A stretch of DNA of 64,000 nucleotides from Microscillaceae bacterium (lineage in GTDB: Bacteria > Bacteroidota > Bacteroidia > Cytophagales > Microscillaceae): contig JANWZA010000047.1 in the NCBI GenBank assembly GCA_025054775.1, forward strand, positions 62,001-126,000, read 5' to 3'. Position 1 is the stretch's first letter, and the number at the start of each line of letters is the position of its first letter. The notes below the pieces were generated by a model. The model searched no databases. It was given only the letters and a program-made list of their open reading frames with translations, and had not been told where the DNA came from. This document shows positions 15,500 through 23,409 of this stretch, in pieces. The translations under genes were made by a program, and so were the position numbers.

Positions 15500-16894
15500 A
15501 TGAAACCTGCTACCTATTTTTTTAGATTAGTTCTATTTACTTTTATTTTTAAGACGAGTTTAGCCCAAGCCCAACTCAAAGACAATACACGTGAAATTGC
15601 TTTTTTTGATTTGAACGAGTGCATACGCTATGCACACCAAAATTCAGAGTCACTAAGAAAAGTGAACTTAGATGCCCAAATTGCCAAAGCTAATGTTAAA
15701 GAGATTAAGGCGATTGGCTTGCCACAAGTAAATTTACAGGGGCAGTTTGTAAATAATATTCGTGTTCAGCAAACTATTTTGCCTGATGGAACACTCTTCG
15801 GAGGACCTCCTGGCCCTATTGCCGTAGCTTTTCAGCCCCATTACATTGGGGCAGGCTCTATCCAAATAAGCCAACTCTTGTTTGATGCCTCTTATCTTAT
15901 TGGCTTAAAAGCGGCACGTACCTTGGAGCAGCTTACTACTAAGCAAGTTCAATTGAATAAGCAAACTATTGCTGAAAATGTATCTAAAGCGTATTATACC
16001 GTTTTGCTTAATCAAGAACGGGTAGGCTTACTGGATAAAAATCTTCAACGCTTAGATAGCCTTATCAAAGATACCAAAGCTTTATTCAAAAACGGTTTTG
16101 TAGAAAAAATTGACCTTGACCGCTTGGAAGTAGCTTACAATAACCTCAAAATAGAGAAACAAAAAATAGATAGGTTAATTGACTTTGCCCGAAAAGCCCT
16201 CAAATTTCAAATGAATATGCCTCTTAATGACTCGCTGGCACTCAAGGGAAGTATTGCAGATATCAAGCTAGAAGAAGGTATTTTACAAGAAACTGCTGAC
16301 TATACCAAGCGTTTGGAATACAGCCTACTTAGCACACAAAGAACTTTGCTTAATTTAGATGTAAAAAACAAAAAATCTACTATTTTGCCACGCTTGTTTT
16401 TCGTGTGGAATACAGGGGCAAATACAGGCATGAACAACTTAGATAACTTTTTGAAATTTGGTAAAGTGAATGGACGCCCCGTGTGGTTTGAATATCATTT
16501 TTTTGCTTTAAGTGCAAGTTGGAATCTATTTGATGGCTTTCGTAGGAAATATGCTACGCAAAAAGCTATGTTAGAGGTGCAAAAAGTAGAGCAAGACATG
16601 AAAATCTTAAAGCAAGCTACTGATTTTCAAGTAGAAAATGCCCGTACTACGCTCATTAACAGCCTGGCAGATTTGGAAGTACAAAAACGAAATATGGAAC
16701 TTGCTAGCGAGGTAGCACGAGTGGCTAAAATTAAATACCAAAGTGGTGTAGGTACAAATTTGGAAATTATCAATGCCGAAACCTCTTTCAAAGAGGCTGA
16801 AACTAACTATTATACTGCTCTCTACAATGCTATTATTGCCAAAATAGATCTAGACGTTGCCCTTGGTAAGATGGCAAACTATGGAAAAGATTAG
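15500..16894 (+). CDS. TolC-family outer-membrane efflux protein
   Basis: An outer-membrane channel subunit that would form a trimeric export duct with an inner-membrane pump and an adaptor. A signal peptide (about residues 1-24, ending LAQAQ) precedes the two repeated outer-membrane-efflux units. Long heptad-rich helices occupy roughly 150-245 and 360-440. Typical phrases are LNECIRYAHQNSESL, LPQVNLQGQ, ARTLEQL and a Gly-Thr-x-Leu-Glu (GTNLEIINAETSF) near the end. The length of 464 is normal. No pump or membrane-fusion gene is adjacent, so its partners are elsewhere. It is followed by a terminator hairpin that abuts recQ. Confidence 0.92.
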   Translation: MKPATYFFRLVLFTFIFKTSLAQAQLKDNTREIAFFDLNECIRYAHQNSESLRKVNLDAQIAKANVKEIKAIGLPQVNLQGQFVNNIRVQQTILPDGTLFGGPPGPIAVAFQPHYIGAGSIQISQLLFDASYLIGLKAARTLEQLTTKQVQLNKQTIAENVSKAYYTVLLNQERVGLLDKNLQRLDSLIKDTKALFKNGFVEKIDLDRLEVAYNNLKIEKQKIDRLIDFARKALKFQMNMPLNDSLALKGSIADIKLEEGILQETADYTKRLEYSLLSTQRTLLNLDVKNKKSTILPRLFFVWNTGANTGMNNLDNFLKFGKVNGRPVWFEYHFFALSASWNLFDGFRRKYATQKAMLEVQKVEQDMKILKQATDFQVENARTTLINSLADLEVQKRNMELASEVARVAKIKYQSGVGTNLEIINAETSFKEAETNYYTALYNAIIAKIDLDVALGKMANYGKD

Positions 16895-16901
16895 CTAATT
16901 T

Positions 16902-16944
16902 TGCTTACCCAAGAGCGAATATACCTCTTTGGGTGAGCAATTTT
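16902..16944 (+). terminator. Terminator hairpin abutting the recQ start codon
   Basis: TTGCTTACCCAAGAG pairs with CTCTTTGGGTGAGCAA (one G-U pair and one bulge) and is followed by TTTTT. It begins eight bases after the TolC-family stop, and its T-tract ends one base before the ATG of recQ at 16946. Confidence 0.85.
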
Positions 16945-16945
16945 T

Positions 16946-18862
16946 ATGGAAAACCTACACGAAATATTACAAAAATACTGGGGCTACAAGCAATTTCGCC
17001 CTCTGCAAGAGGAGATTATTCGCTCTGTATTAGCAGGAAATGAAACTCTCGCTCTTTTGCCCACAGGAGGGGGCAAATCCATCTGCTTTCAAGTCCCTGC
17101 TATGGCTTTGGAAGGAATGTGCCTAGTAATTTCGCCTTTGGTGGCTCTAATGAAAGACCAAGTAGAAAATTTGCAAAAAAGAGGTATTTCAGCTACGGCA
17201 ATCTATGCAGGATTGAGCCACAAAGAAATAGGTTTTTTGCTTGATGAATGCATAAAGGGCAATTTCAAATTTCTGTACGTTTCTCCTGAAAGGCTCAAAA
17301 CTGAACTTTTTAGAGAGAGAGCTAAACAAATGAATATCAGCCTTTTGGCTATTGACGAAGCCCACTGCATTTCGCAATGGGGCTATGACTTTCGCCCACC
17401 CTATTTAGAAATCGCCCAATTTCGCACCCTTGTTCCCCAAGCAAAAATTATTGCCTTAACCGCCTCTGCTACTCCTGAGGTGTGCCAAGATATCCAACAG
17501 AAATTAAGTTTTGGGCTAATGCGACGTACTTTCCAAAAAAGTTTTGCACGTGCTAACCTCTCCTACGCTTGCCTCTTAGAAGAAAACAAAGAACAACGCT
17601 TACTCAAAATTTTGCATAATGTACAAGGCACTGCTGTAGTCTATGTTCGCAACCGTAAGCGTACCCAAGAGATAGCTAAATTTTTGCAAAAAAATAAAAT
17701 TAGTGCCGATTTTTACCATGCAGGCTTAAACCTTACCCAACGCAACTACAAGCAAGAGGCTTGGATTAAAGACAAAACTCGGGTTATCGTAGCTACTAAT
17801 GCCTTCGGTATGGGTATAGACAAGCCTGATGTACGTATAGTAGTACATTTAGATTTGCCTGAAAGCTTAGAGGCGTATTACCAAGAAGCTGGAAGGGCAG
17901 GTAGAGATGAAAAAAAGGCTTATGCCATAATACTTTATCAACCTACTGATATTGAGAATCTTACAAAAAATATTGCTCAAAAATACCCCTCCGATGAGGA
18001 TTGTAGGCGTGTGTACCAGTCATTAGCAAATTACTGCAAAGTGCCTCTCCAAGCAGGAGAAATGGAGAGCTATCCTTTTGATTTGGCAGAATTTCAGCAA
18101 AATTTTCAACTTAAAGGTACTATGCCTTACTATGCCCTAAAACGTTTAGAAGCCGAAGGGTTTATCCAACTTAATGAAGCTTTTTACCGAAGTTCCAAAG
18201 TAAAGTTTGCGATAGATTATGAGACCTTGTACGAGTTTCAAATAAAGCACCCCAAAGCAGAGCCAATTATTAGGCTACTACAACGCTTATATGGCGGGGG
18301 TATGTTTAGTCAGTTCGTATCTATTCAGGAAAGTCAATTAGCCAAGTTTTTAGATAAAACTTCACGAGAAATCGTGCAAATGTTAGAACGTTTACAAGAA
18401 TTACAAGTGATAGAATATGAAAAGCAAAATGAAAAACCACAAGTAACCTTCCTTACACCACGCTACGAGAGCAAATATCTACCACTTTCCCCAGAACGAA
18501 ACCAACTTTTGAAACAAAAGGACGAGGCACGTGCCGAAGCCATGAAAAACTACGTACTAAATACTACTCGCTGCCGTACACAACTTATTTTAGATTATTT
18601 CGGTGAAATTAGCTACAAAGCTTGTGGTATATGCGATACATGTTTAACCAAAAAACGAAATAATGAACCTTTAGAATATGATTTTGAAGCATTAAGAATA
18701 CAAATTAAAGATTTTTTACAGGATAACCCCTTGAACATAACCGATTTAGCTAACTTATTTCCCCTAAGCCAAGAAAGTGAATTTATACAAGTTATTCGCT
18801 CTATGGTAGAAACTAATGAACTTGTTTACTTGAAGAATGGTAAAATTGCAGTAAGTACTTGA
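16946..18862 (+). CDS. recQ: ATP-dependent DNA helicase RecQ
   Basis: A 3'-5' helicase of recombination and repair. The order is a Q motif (YWGYKQFRPLQEE), Walker A PTGGGKS, DEAH box (AIDEAHCISQWGYDFRP), motif III (LTASATP), motif V/VI region (ATNAFGMGIDKPDV, YYQEAGRAGRD), and the zinc-binding RecQ C-terminal domain with Cys-rich ACGICDTC near residue 570. A winged-helix region lies between the helicase core and the C-terminus. The C-terminal tail is short and shows no convincing HRDC domain. At 638 residues it is in the normal range. The start is the only ATG ahead of the Q motif and lies immediately behind a terminator hairpin, which may restrict expression. Confidence 0.96.
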   Translation: MENLHEILQKYWGYKQFRPLQEEIIRSVLAGNETLALLPTGGGKSICFQVPAMALEGMCLVISPLVALMKDQVENLQKRGISATAIYAGLSHKEIGFLLDECIKGNFKFLYVSPERLKTELFRERAKQMNISLLAIDEAHCISQWGYDFRPPYLEIAQFRTLVPQAKIIALTASATPEVCQDIQQKLSFGLMRRTFQKSFARANLSYACLLEENKEQRLLKILHNVQGTAVVYVRNRKRTQEIAKFLQKNKISADFYHAGLNLTQRNYKQEAWIKDKTRVIVATNAFGMGIDKPDVRIVVHLDLPESLEAYYQEAGRAGRDEKKAYAIILYQPTDIENLTKNIAQKYPSDEDCRRVYQSLANYCKVPLQAGEMESYPFDLAEFQQNFQLKGTMPYYALKRLEAEGFIQLNEAFYRSSKVKFAIDYETLYEFQIKHPKAEPIIRLLQRLYGGGMFSQFVSIQESQLAKFLDKTSREIVQMLERLQELQVIEYEKQNEKPQVTFLTPRYESKYLPLSPERNQLLKQKDEARAEAMKNYVLNTTRCRTQLILDYFGEISYKACGICDTCLTKKRNNEPLEYDFEALRIQIKDFLQDNPLNITDLANLFPLSQESEFIQVIRSMVETNELVYLKNGKIAVST

Positions 18863-18964
18863 GCTTCATGGTAAAGTACAAATTTGTAGTACAATAAAAA
18901 ATAGACAAGTGCCTTTGGCTAATGAATGTTAATTTCTTACTCAAATATTCATTGCAAATGTACC

Positions 18965-19639
18965 ATGGCAAGGAAAAAATTAGCACGCTTTGCAGAAAAT
19001 CATAGAAATCCACTTGTTATAGAAGCAGGAAAGGAACTTTTTAATACTATTAAAGGAAAATGGCATAGTGTTTTTTTCAAAAATGAAAATCCAATTACCC
19101 TAGAACTTGCCTGTGGGCGTGGTGAGTATACCATCGGTTTAGCTAAAATATACCCTGAAAGAAATTACATCGGTGTAGATATAAAAGGAGCAAGAATTTG
19201 GCAAGGTGCTAATTATGCTTTGAAAGAAAATATGAAAAATGTGGGTTTTTTGCGTACTATTATCCAAAATTTAGAAAACTTTTTTGAGCCACAAGAAGTA
19301 AGCGAAATTTGGATAACCTTCCCTGACCCACGCCCCAAAGGTAATGACGAGAAACGTAGATTGACGCATCCTAGATTTTTAGAAATGTACCGTAAATTAC
19401 TGAAAGACAGGGGATTGGTACATCTAAAAACAGATAATCCTGCCTTATTTGAGTATACTTTAGAAGTCTTGCGAACACAGCCGATTGAAAATCTTAAATT
19501 TACATATAACTTGTATAAGTCGGAACTGCAGGCGTGGCATCACGGGATTAGAACCAAGTACGAAAATATTTTTACAGCACAAGGAGCAAATATTCATTAC
19601 TTGCAATTTAATTTTTTACCACAATCCGCCCAGAGTTAG
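18965..19639 (+). CDS. trmB: tRNA (guanine-46-N7)-methyltransferase TrmB
   Basis: Methylates G46 in the variable loop of tRNAs with S-adenosylmethionine. The conserved SAM loop ELACGRGEYTIGLA, the acidic follow-up NYIGVDIKGARIW and the catalytic WITFPDPRPKG block are all present, followed by RLTHPRFLEMY and HLKTDNP. The Met at 18965 begins MARKKLARF, the usual start for this family in Bacteroidota; an ATG 13 codons earlier (18926) adds an unlikely Cys-rich stretch. The resulting 224 residues are typical. It follows recQ by about 100 bases on the same strand. Confidence 0.94.
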   Translation: MARKKLARFAENHRNPLVIEAGKELFNTIKGKWHSVFFKNENPITLELACGRGEYTIGLAKIYPERNYIGVDIKGARIWQGANYALKENMKNVGFLRTIIQNLENFFEPQEVSEIWITFPDPRPKGNDEKRRLTHPRFLEMYRKLLKDRGLVHLKTDNPALFEYTLEVLRTQPIENLKFTYNLYKSELQAWHHGIRTKYENIFTAQGANIHYLQFNFLPQSAQS

Positions 19640-19766
19640 CTAAGAAATACAAGAGTAAAGTCAAAACATCTCTTTTCCTACATGCTAAACTATTTGGAGG
19701 CTTTATGGTTATCTATGTATCCTTATCATATTTTTTTATTATCTAGCTTCTTGCAATTTTTTTATC

Positions 19767-20378
19767 ATGGTAACGGTTTTAGATAGTCAAATTGTAGATT
19801 TGGTAAATGCTTATTATCAATATGCCCAAGAACATGTTTGTACCTCTGTGGAGAATTTCTGTCAGTATTATATAGCCAAAGAAAAAATGAAAAAAATAGA
19901 TAAGCCCAAGGAAACCACCCTTGCTATTTTAGCAGATACCATAGAAAGCAGATTGGGAATGTTGTTTGGTAGGCTTTCACGGTTTATTAATTTAGAATTG
20001 AAGCAATTAGTAGAGAAGGTGCAAATAGATACCACTGAAGAGATGTGGTATTTGATAATGATTTGGGAATTGAAACAACCTACCAAAAGTGATGTCATTC
20101 ACGATATTATAGCAGAATATAGTTCAGGAATTGCTGTTATCAATCGCTTGTTGGCAAAAGGTTACGTACAAGAATTTCCTGATGAACAAGATAAGCGAGC
20201 TAAACGCTTAAAAATTACACCGCAAGGAGAAAAGAAAGTTTGGGCTTGTTTTCAGCATTTGTCTGTAATGGCACAGGAAGTTTTTGCTAATCTTTCGCAA
20301 GATGAAAAGGAAATTTTGCACCAAATCTTGTATAAATTAGAACAACACCACACTCAACGATATGAAAAAAGCCGATAA
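19767..20378 (+). CDS. MarR-family transcriptional regulator
   Basis: A predicted DNA-binding regulator of 203 residues. The core winged helix is ELKQPTKSDVIHDIIAEYSSGIAVINRLLAKGYVQEFPDEQDKRAKRLKITPQG in essence: a recognition helix around IAVINRLLAKG, then the wing with the Asp-x-Arg pattern (DEQDKRAKRLKIT) characteristic of MarR. Extra N-terminal helices (about 80 residues) make it longer than a minimal MarR protein. Its last 17 bases overlap the carotenoid desaturase gene, indicating one transcript. MarR genes often head carotenoid clusters in Bacteroidota, so control of pigment genes is a reasonable inference. Confidence 0.88.
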   Translation: MVTVLDSQIVDLVNAYYQYAQEHVCTSVENFCQYYIAKEKMKKIDKPKETTLAILADTIESRLGMLFGRLSRFINLELKQLVEKVQIDTTEEMWYLIMIWELKQPTKSDVIHDIIAEYSSGIAVINRLLAKGYVQEFPDEQDKRAKRLKITPQGEKKVWACFQHLSVMAQEVFANLSQDEKEILHQILYKLEQHHTQRYEKSR

Positions 20379-21846
20379 ACCTACTTGTGTTATCATTGGG
20401 GCAGGGATTGCGGGGATTGCCGCTTCAATCCGAATGGCAGTTAAAGGTTATCAAGTGCACGTATTAGAGGCAAATAGTTTTGCGGGAGGCAAACTTTCAG
20501 AATTTGAATTACAAGGGTTTCGTTTTGATGCCGGTCCCTCGCTTTTTACTATGCCGCAAAATGTAGAGGAGCTTTTTAAGATAGCAGGCAAGCCAATTGA
20601 GAAATATTTTGCTTACAAAAAATTAGAAGTAATCTGTCATTACTTTTACGAAGATGGTACAGTCATTCACGCCTTCGCTGATATAGAACGCTTTGCCCAA
20701 GAGGTAGCCCAAAAAACGCAGGTTTCGGCTCAAACTATTAAGCAATTTTTAGCGAAAAGTAGGTTCAAATTTGAAATTACGAATCCCGTTTTTTTGCAAA
20801 AATCTTTGCATAAGTGGCGAAATTATCTCAGCTTATCTACATTAAAAGGTATCTTGAATTTACATCGTTTAGATATTTTTCAAAGTTTACACCGAACTAA
20901 TCAGAAACTCCTCAAAGATGAACGAATGGTGCAATTTTTTGACCGCTATGCTACCTACAACGGCTCTGATCCGTATCAAACGCCTGGTGTTATGAATGTT
21001 ATTCCGCATTTAGAATTTGGCATAGGAGCGTTTTTCCCTATCAAAGGCATGTATAGTATTACGCAAAGTTTGGTTAATTTAGCACAAGATCTAGGGGTAA
21101 GGTTCCATTATCAAACGCAAGCCCAACGCATTGAAATTCAGGGAAATAAGGCGATAGGTGTGCATACTACACAGGGCTTTTTTCCTGCCGAGTGTATTAT
21201 TAGCAACATGGATATCGTAGGAACGTACCATAAACTTCTGCCTCAGCTCAAAGCACCGCAAAAGTTGCTCACACAGCCCAAGTCTAGTTCGGCTATTATT
21301 TTTTATTGGGGAATTTCCCAAATTTTTCCCGAATTATCTTTGCATAATATCTTTTTTAGCCGAAATTATGCAGAGGAATTTAAGCATATTTTTGAGTATA
21401 AAACACTCTATTACGACCCAACCATTTACATTAACATTACCTCCAAAGAAAAACCTGACGATGCCCCAGCAGGCATGGAAAATTGGTTTGTTATGATAAA
21501 TGCACCGCATAATGTAGGGCAAAATTGGGATGAATTAGTGAAACAAGCTAGGGCAAATATCATTCAAAAACTCAATCGTATGCTCAAAACTAACCTTGAA
21601 CCGTTAATTGTATGTGAGCACGTTCTTGAACCACGCACCATTGAGAGCCGTACTTCAAGTACACAAGGAGCCTTATACGGCAACAGCTCTAACAATAGAT
21701 ATGCGGCTTTTCTACGGCATGCTAATTTTTCTACTCAAATCAAAAACTTATACTTCTGTGGTGGGAGTGTTCACCCTGGAGGGGGTATTCCTTTATCTTT
21801 GCTTTCTGCCAAGATTGCTACTGATTGTGTGCCATCAATTCTTTGA
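20362..21846 (+). CDS. Carotenoid desaturase, CrtD/CrtI family
   Basis: An FAD-dependent carotenoid desaturase of 494 residues acting on membrane-embedded carotenoid. The dinucleotide-binding motif CVIIGAGIAGIAASIRMA lies at residues 9-26, and LEANSFAGGKLSEFELQGF is the family's second block. FRFDAGPSLFTMPQ resembles CrtD (1-hydroxycarotenoid 3,4-desaturase) of Bacteroidota more than phytoene desaturase CrtI. The C-terminal FAD block FCGGSVHPGGGIPLSLLSAKIA is complete. Thus I favour CrtD but cannot exclude CrtI. No phytoene synthase or cyclase gene is adjacent. Its end overlaps, tail to tail by 29 bases, the LRR gene on the other strand. Confidence 0.88.
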   Translation: MKKADKPTCVIIGAGIAGIAASIRMAVKGYQVHVLEANSFAGGKLSEFELQGFRFDAGPSLFTMPQNVEELFKIAGKPIEKYFAYKKLEVICHYFYEDGTVIHAFADIERFAQEVAQKTQVSAQTIKQFLAKSRFKFEITNPVFLQKSLHKWRNYLSLSTLKGILNLHRLDIFQSLHRTNQKLLKDERMVQFFDRYATYNGSDPYQTPGVMNVIPHLEFGIGAFFPIKGMYSITQSLVNLAQDLGVRFHYQTQAQRIEIQGNKAIGVHTTQGFFPAECIISNMDIVGTYHKLLPQLKAPQKLLTQPKSSSAIIFYWGISQIFPELSLHNIFFSRNYAEEFKHIFEYKTLYYDPTIYINITSKEKPDDAPAGMENWFVMINAPHNVGQNWDELVKQARANIIQKLNRMLKTNLEPLIVCEHVLEPRTIESRTSSTQGALYGNSSNNRYAAFLRHANFSTQIKNLYFCGGSVHPGGGIPLSLLSAKIATDCVPSIL

Positions 21847-23281
21847 TTTTGCGACTATTTTTTTGGTTTTGATAGAATAAGACCCCTGAAACAATAGCAA
21901 AAAACAGAGCAATAAAAGAAATGAAGGTAATATAACTCATCATTTTGCCTTGCTCTCGCAGGAGGCTTTGCATAAGTTGATGTTCCTTCTCTTGGCGTTG
22001 CACGAGTTGGCGAATAAGACTATCTTTTTCCAAGATTATTTTGATGTTTCGGGCTTCGCGTTCTTTCATTTCGGCTTGTATCTCTAAAAGAGCTTTTTCT
22101 TGTTGGGCAGTGGCTTGTGCGGCTTTCTCTTCCAGTTTACTTTTCTCAATCAATAAATTTTGTAGTTGCTGTGTAAGTTGCTTTTTCTCTGTATCTTCTT
22201 TAAGTTTAACAGTGTTTTGTTGCTCTATGTTTTGTTGTTCGCGGTATCGTGCTACTAAGTTATTCACTTCTACCGAAGTACCGCTTCCTAATTTTTCTAG
22301 CCATTCATAAAGAGATGGGTGGAATGATTTGATAGGATTATTTTTAATGTCTAATCGTTTGAGGTTTTGCAAATTGAGCATATTAGCCTCTAACTTTTCT
22401 AAGTTAGTAAAGCTCAAATCTAGATTTTGCAGTTTGGTCAGTTTAGTTATACATTCAGGGACTATACCGAGTGGATTTTTGGAGACATTCAAATCTACAA
22501 TTCTCTGTAGTAAGGCAAGTTCTTCGGGCAAAGTGGTCAATTGGTTCACTTGTAATGATAGGACTTCTAGTTTACGCAGTCGCGAAATTTCTTTGGGCAG
22601 CCCTGTAAGTGAATTAAAACTTAAATCCAGTATACGTAAGTTAGTAAGTTCAGTAAAAAATAATGGTAAGGAGGTCATTCTCGTTCCGCGCATATTGAGC
22701 ACTTCCAAGTTTTTAAGTTTAGTAATGGATTGTGGGAAGCGCTGGTATTTCGGATTGCTTGAGAAATCTAAGTCTTGTAGATTTATTAAATTACCTATTT
22801 CATACGGCAGGGTACTTAACTGGTTTTGCCCTAATTTTAGCACTTTCAAATTACGCAAATTACCGATACTTTCAGGAATAAGGGTTAGTTGATTATTCGT
22901 AGCTATCAAAACTTGCAAATTCGTAAGATTTCCTATATTGTCAGGAAGTTTGGTTAGCTTATTGTTACTCACATCTAGAAGTTGTAAGTTTCTAAAAGTA
23001 GTAATTTCATTAGGAAGGTTTGTTAAATCATTGTTATAAAGGTATAATTTTTGCAAATTTACTAATTTAGCGATCTCAGGGCTGAGGCTTTTAAGTTTTC
23101 GGTTAGGGTTAGTAAGGCTCAATTTGTATACCTTTTCTGGTTCTTTCAAAGCTTCTTCTAAGGAATAGAACCACTTTTGCTCATTCAGTTCGCTTTCTGA
23201 AAGCAAAGTACCTTGGCTCCAGCTCATAAAAGATTGGAGAAGAACCCCTAAAAAGCAAAAGGAGAGCAGAATAGGTTTCAT
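21818..23281 (-). CDS. Leucine-rich-repeat protein with coiled coil and membrane anchor
   Basis: A 487-residue protein: signal peptide (MKPILLSFCFLGVLLQSFMSWSQG), then about eleven leucine-rich repeats (residues about 65-320) of the form LxxLxxLxLxxNxLTxLPxxI. A Gln/Lys/Glu-rich coiled coil follows (about 340-440), then one membrane helix (about 450-472, YITFISFIALFFAIVSGVLFY) and a short basic tail. The LRR part would be periplasmic and the tail cytoplasmic. The layout resembles the sensor half of Bacteroidota signalling proteins, whose output domain would follow the helix; here only about 15 residues follow. Function unknown; protein-protein binding is inferred. Confidence 0.88.
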   Translation of the reverse strand: MKPILLSFCFLGVLLQSFMSWSQGTLLSESELNEQKWFYSLEEALKEPEKVYKLSLTNPNRKLKSLSPEIAKLVNLQKLYLYNNDLTNLPNEITTFRNLQLLDVSNNKLTKLPDNIGNLTNLQVLIATNNQLTLIPESIGNLRNLKVLKLGQNQLSTLPYEIGNLINLQDLDFSSNPKYQRFPQSITKLKNLEVLNMRGTRMTSLPLFFTELTNLRILDLSFNSLTGLPKEISRLRKLEVLSLQVNQLTTLPEELALLQRIVDLNVSKNPLGIVPECITKLTKLQNLDLSFTNLEKLEANMLNLQNLKRLDIKNNPIKSFHPSLYEWLEKLGSGTSVEVNNLVARYREQQNIEQQNTVKLKEDTEKKQLTQQLQNLLIEKSKLEEKAAQATAQQEKALLEIQAEMKEREARNIKIILEKDSLIRQLVQRQEKEHQLMQSLLREQGKMMSYITFISFIALFFAIVSGVLFYQNQKNSRKIKELMAHNQ

Positions 23282-23409
23282 AAAGACAACGCAAGAACAA
23301 AATTCTCAAGAATTTACAGAAGTAAATTAGTGAAATATATTTTTACAAAAGTAAGTATTTTTTTGGAAAAGTAGCCTATAAATGTAGTTGTTTTCACATA
23401 AAAATTAGC

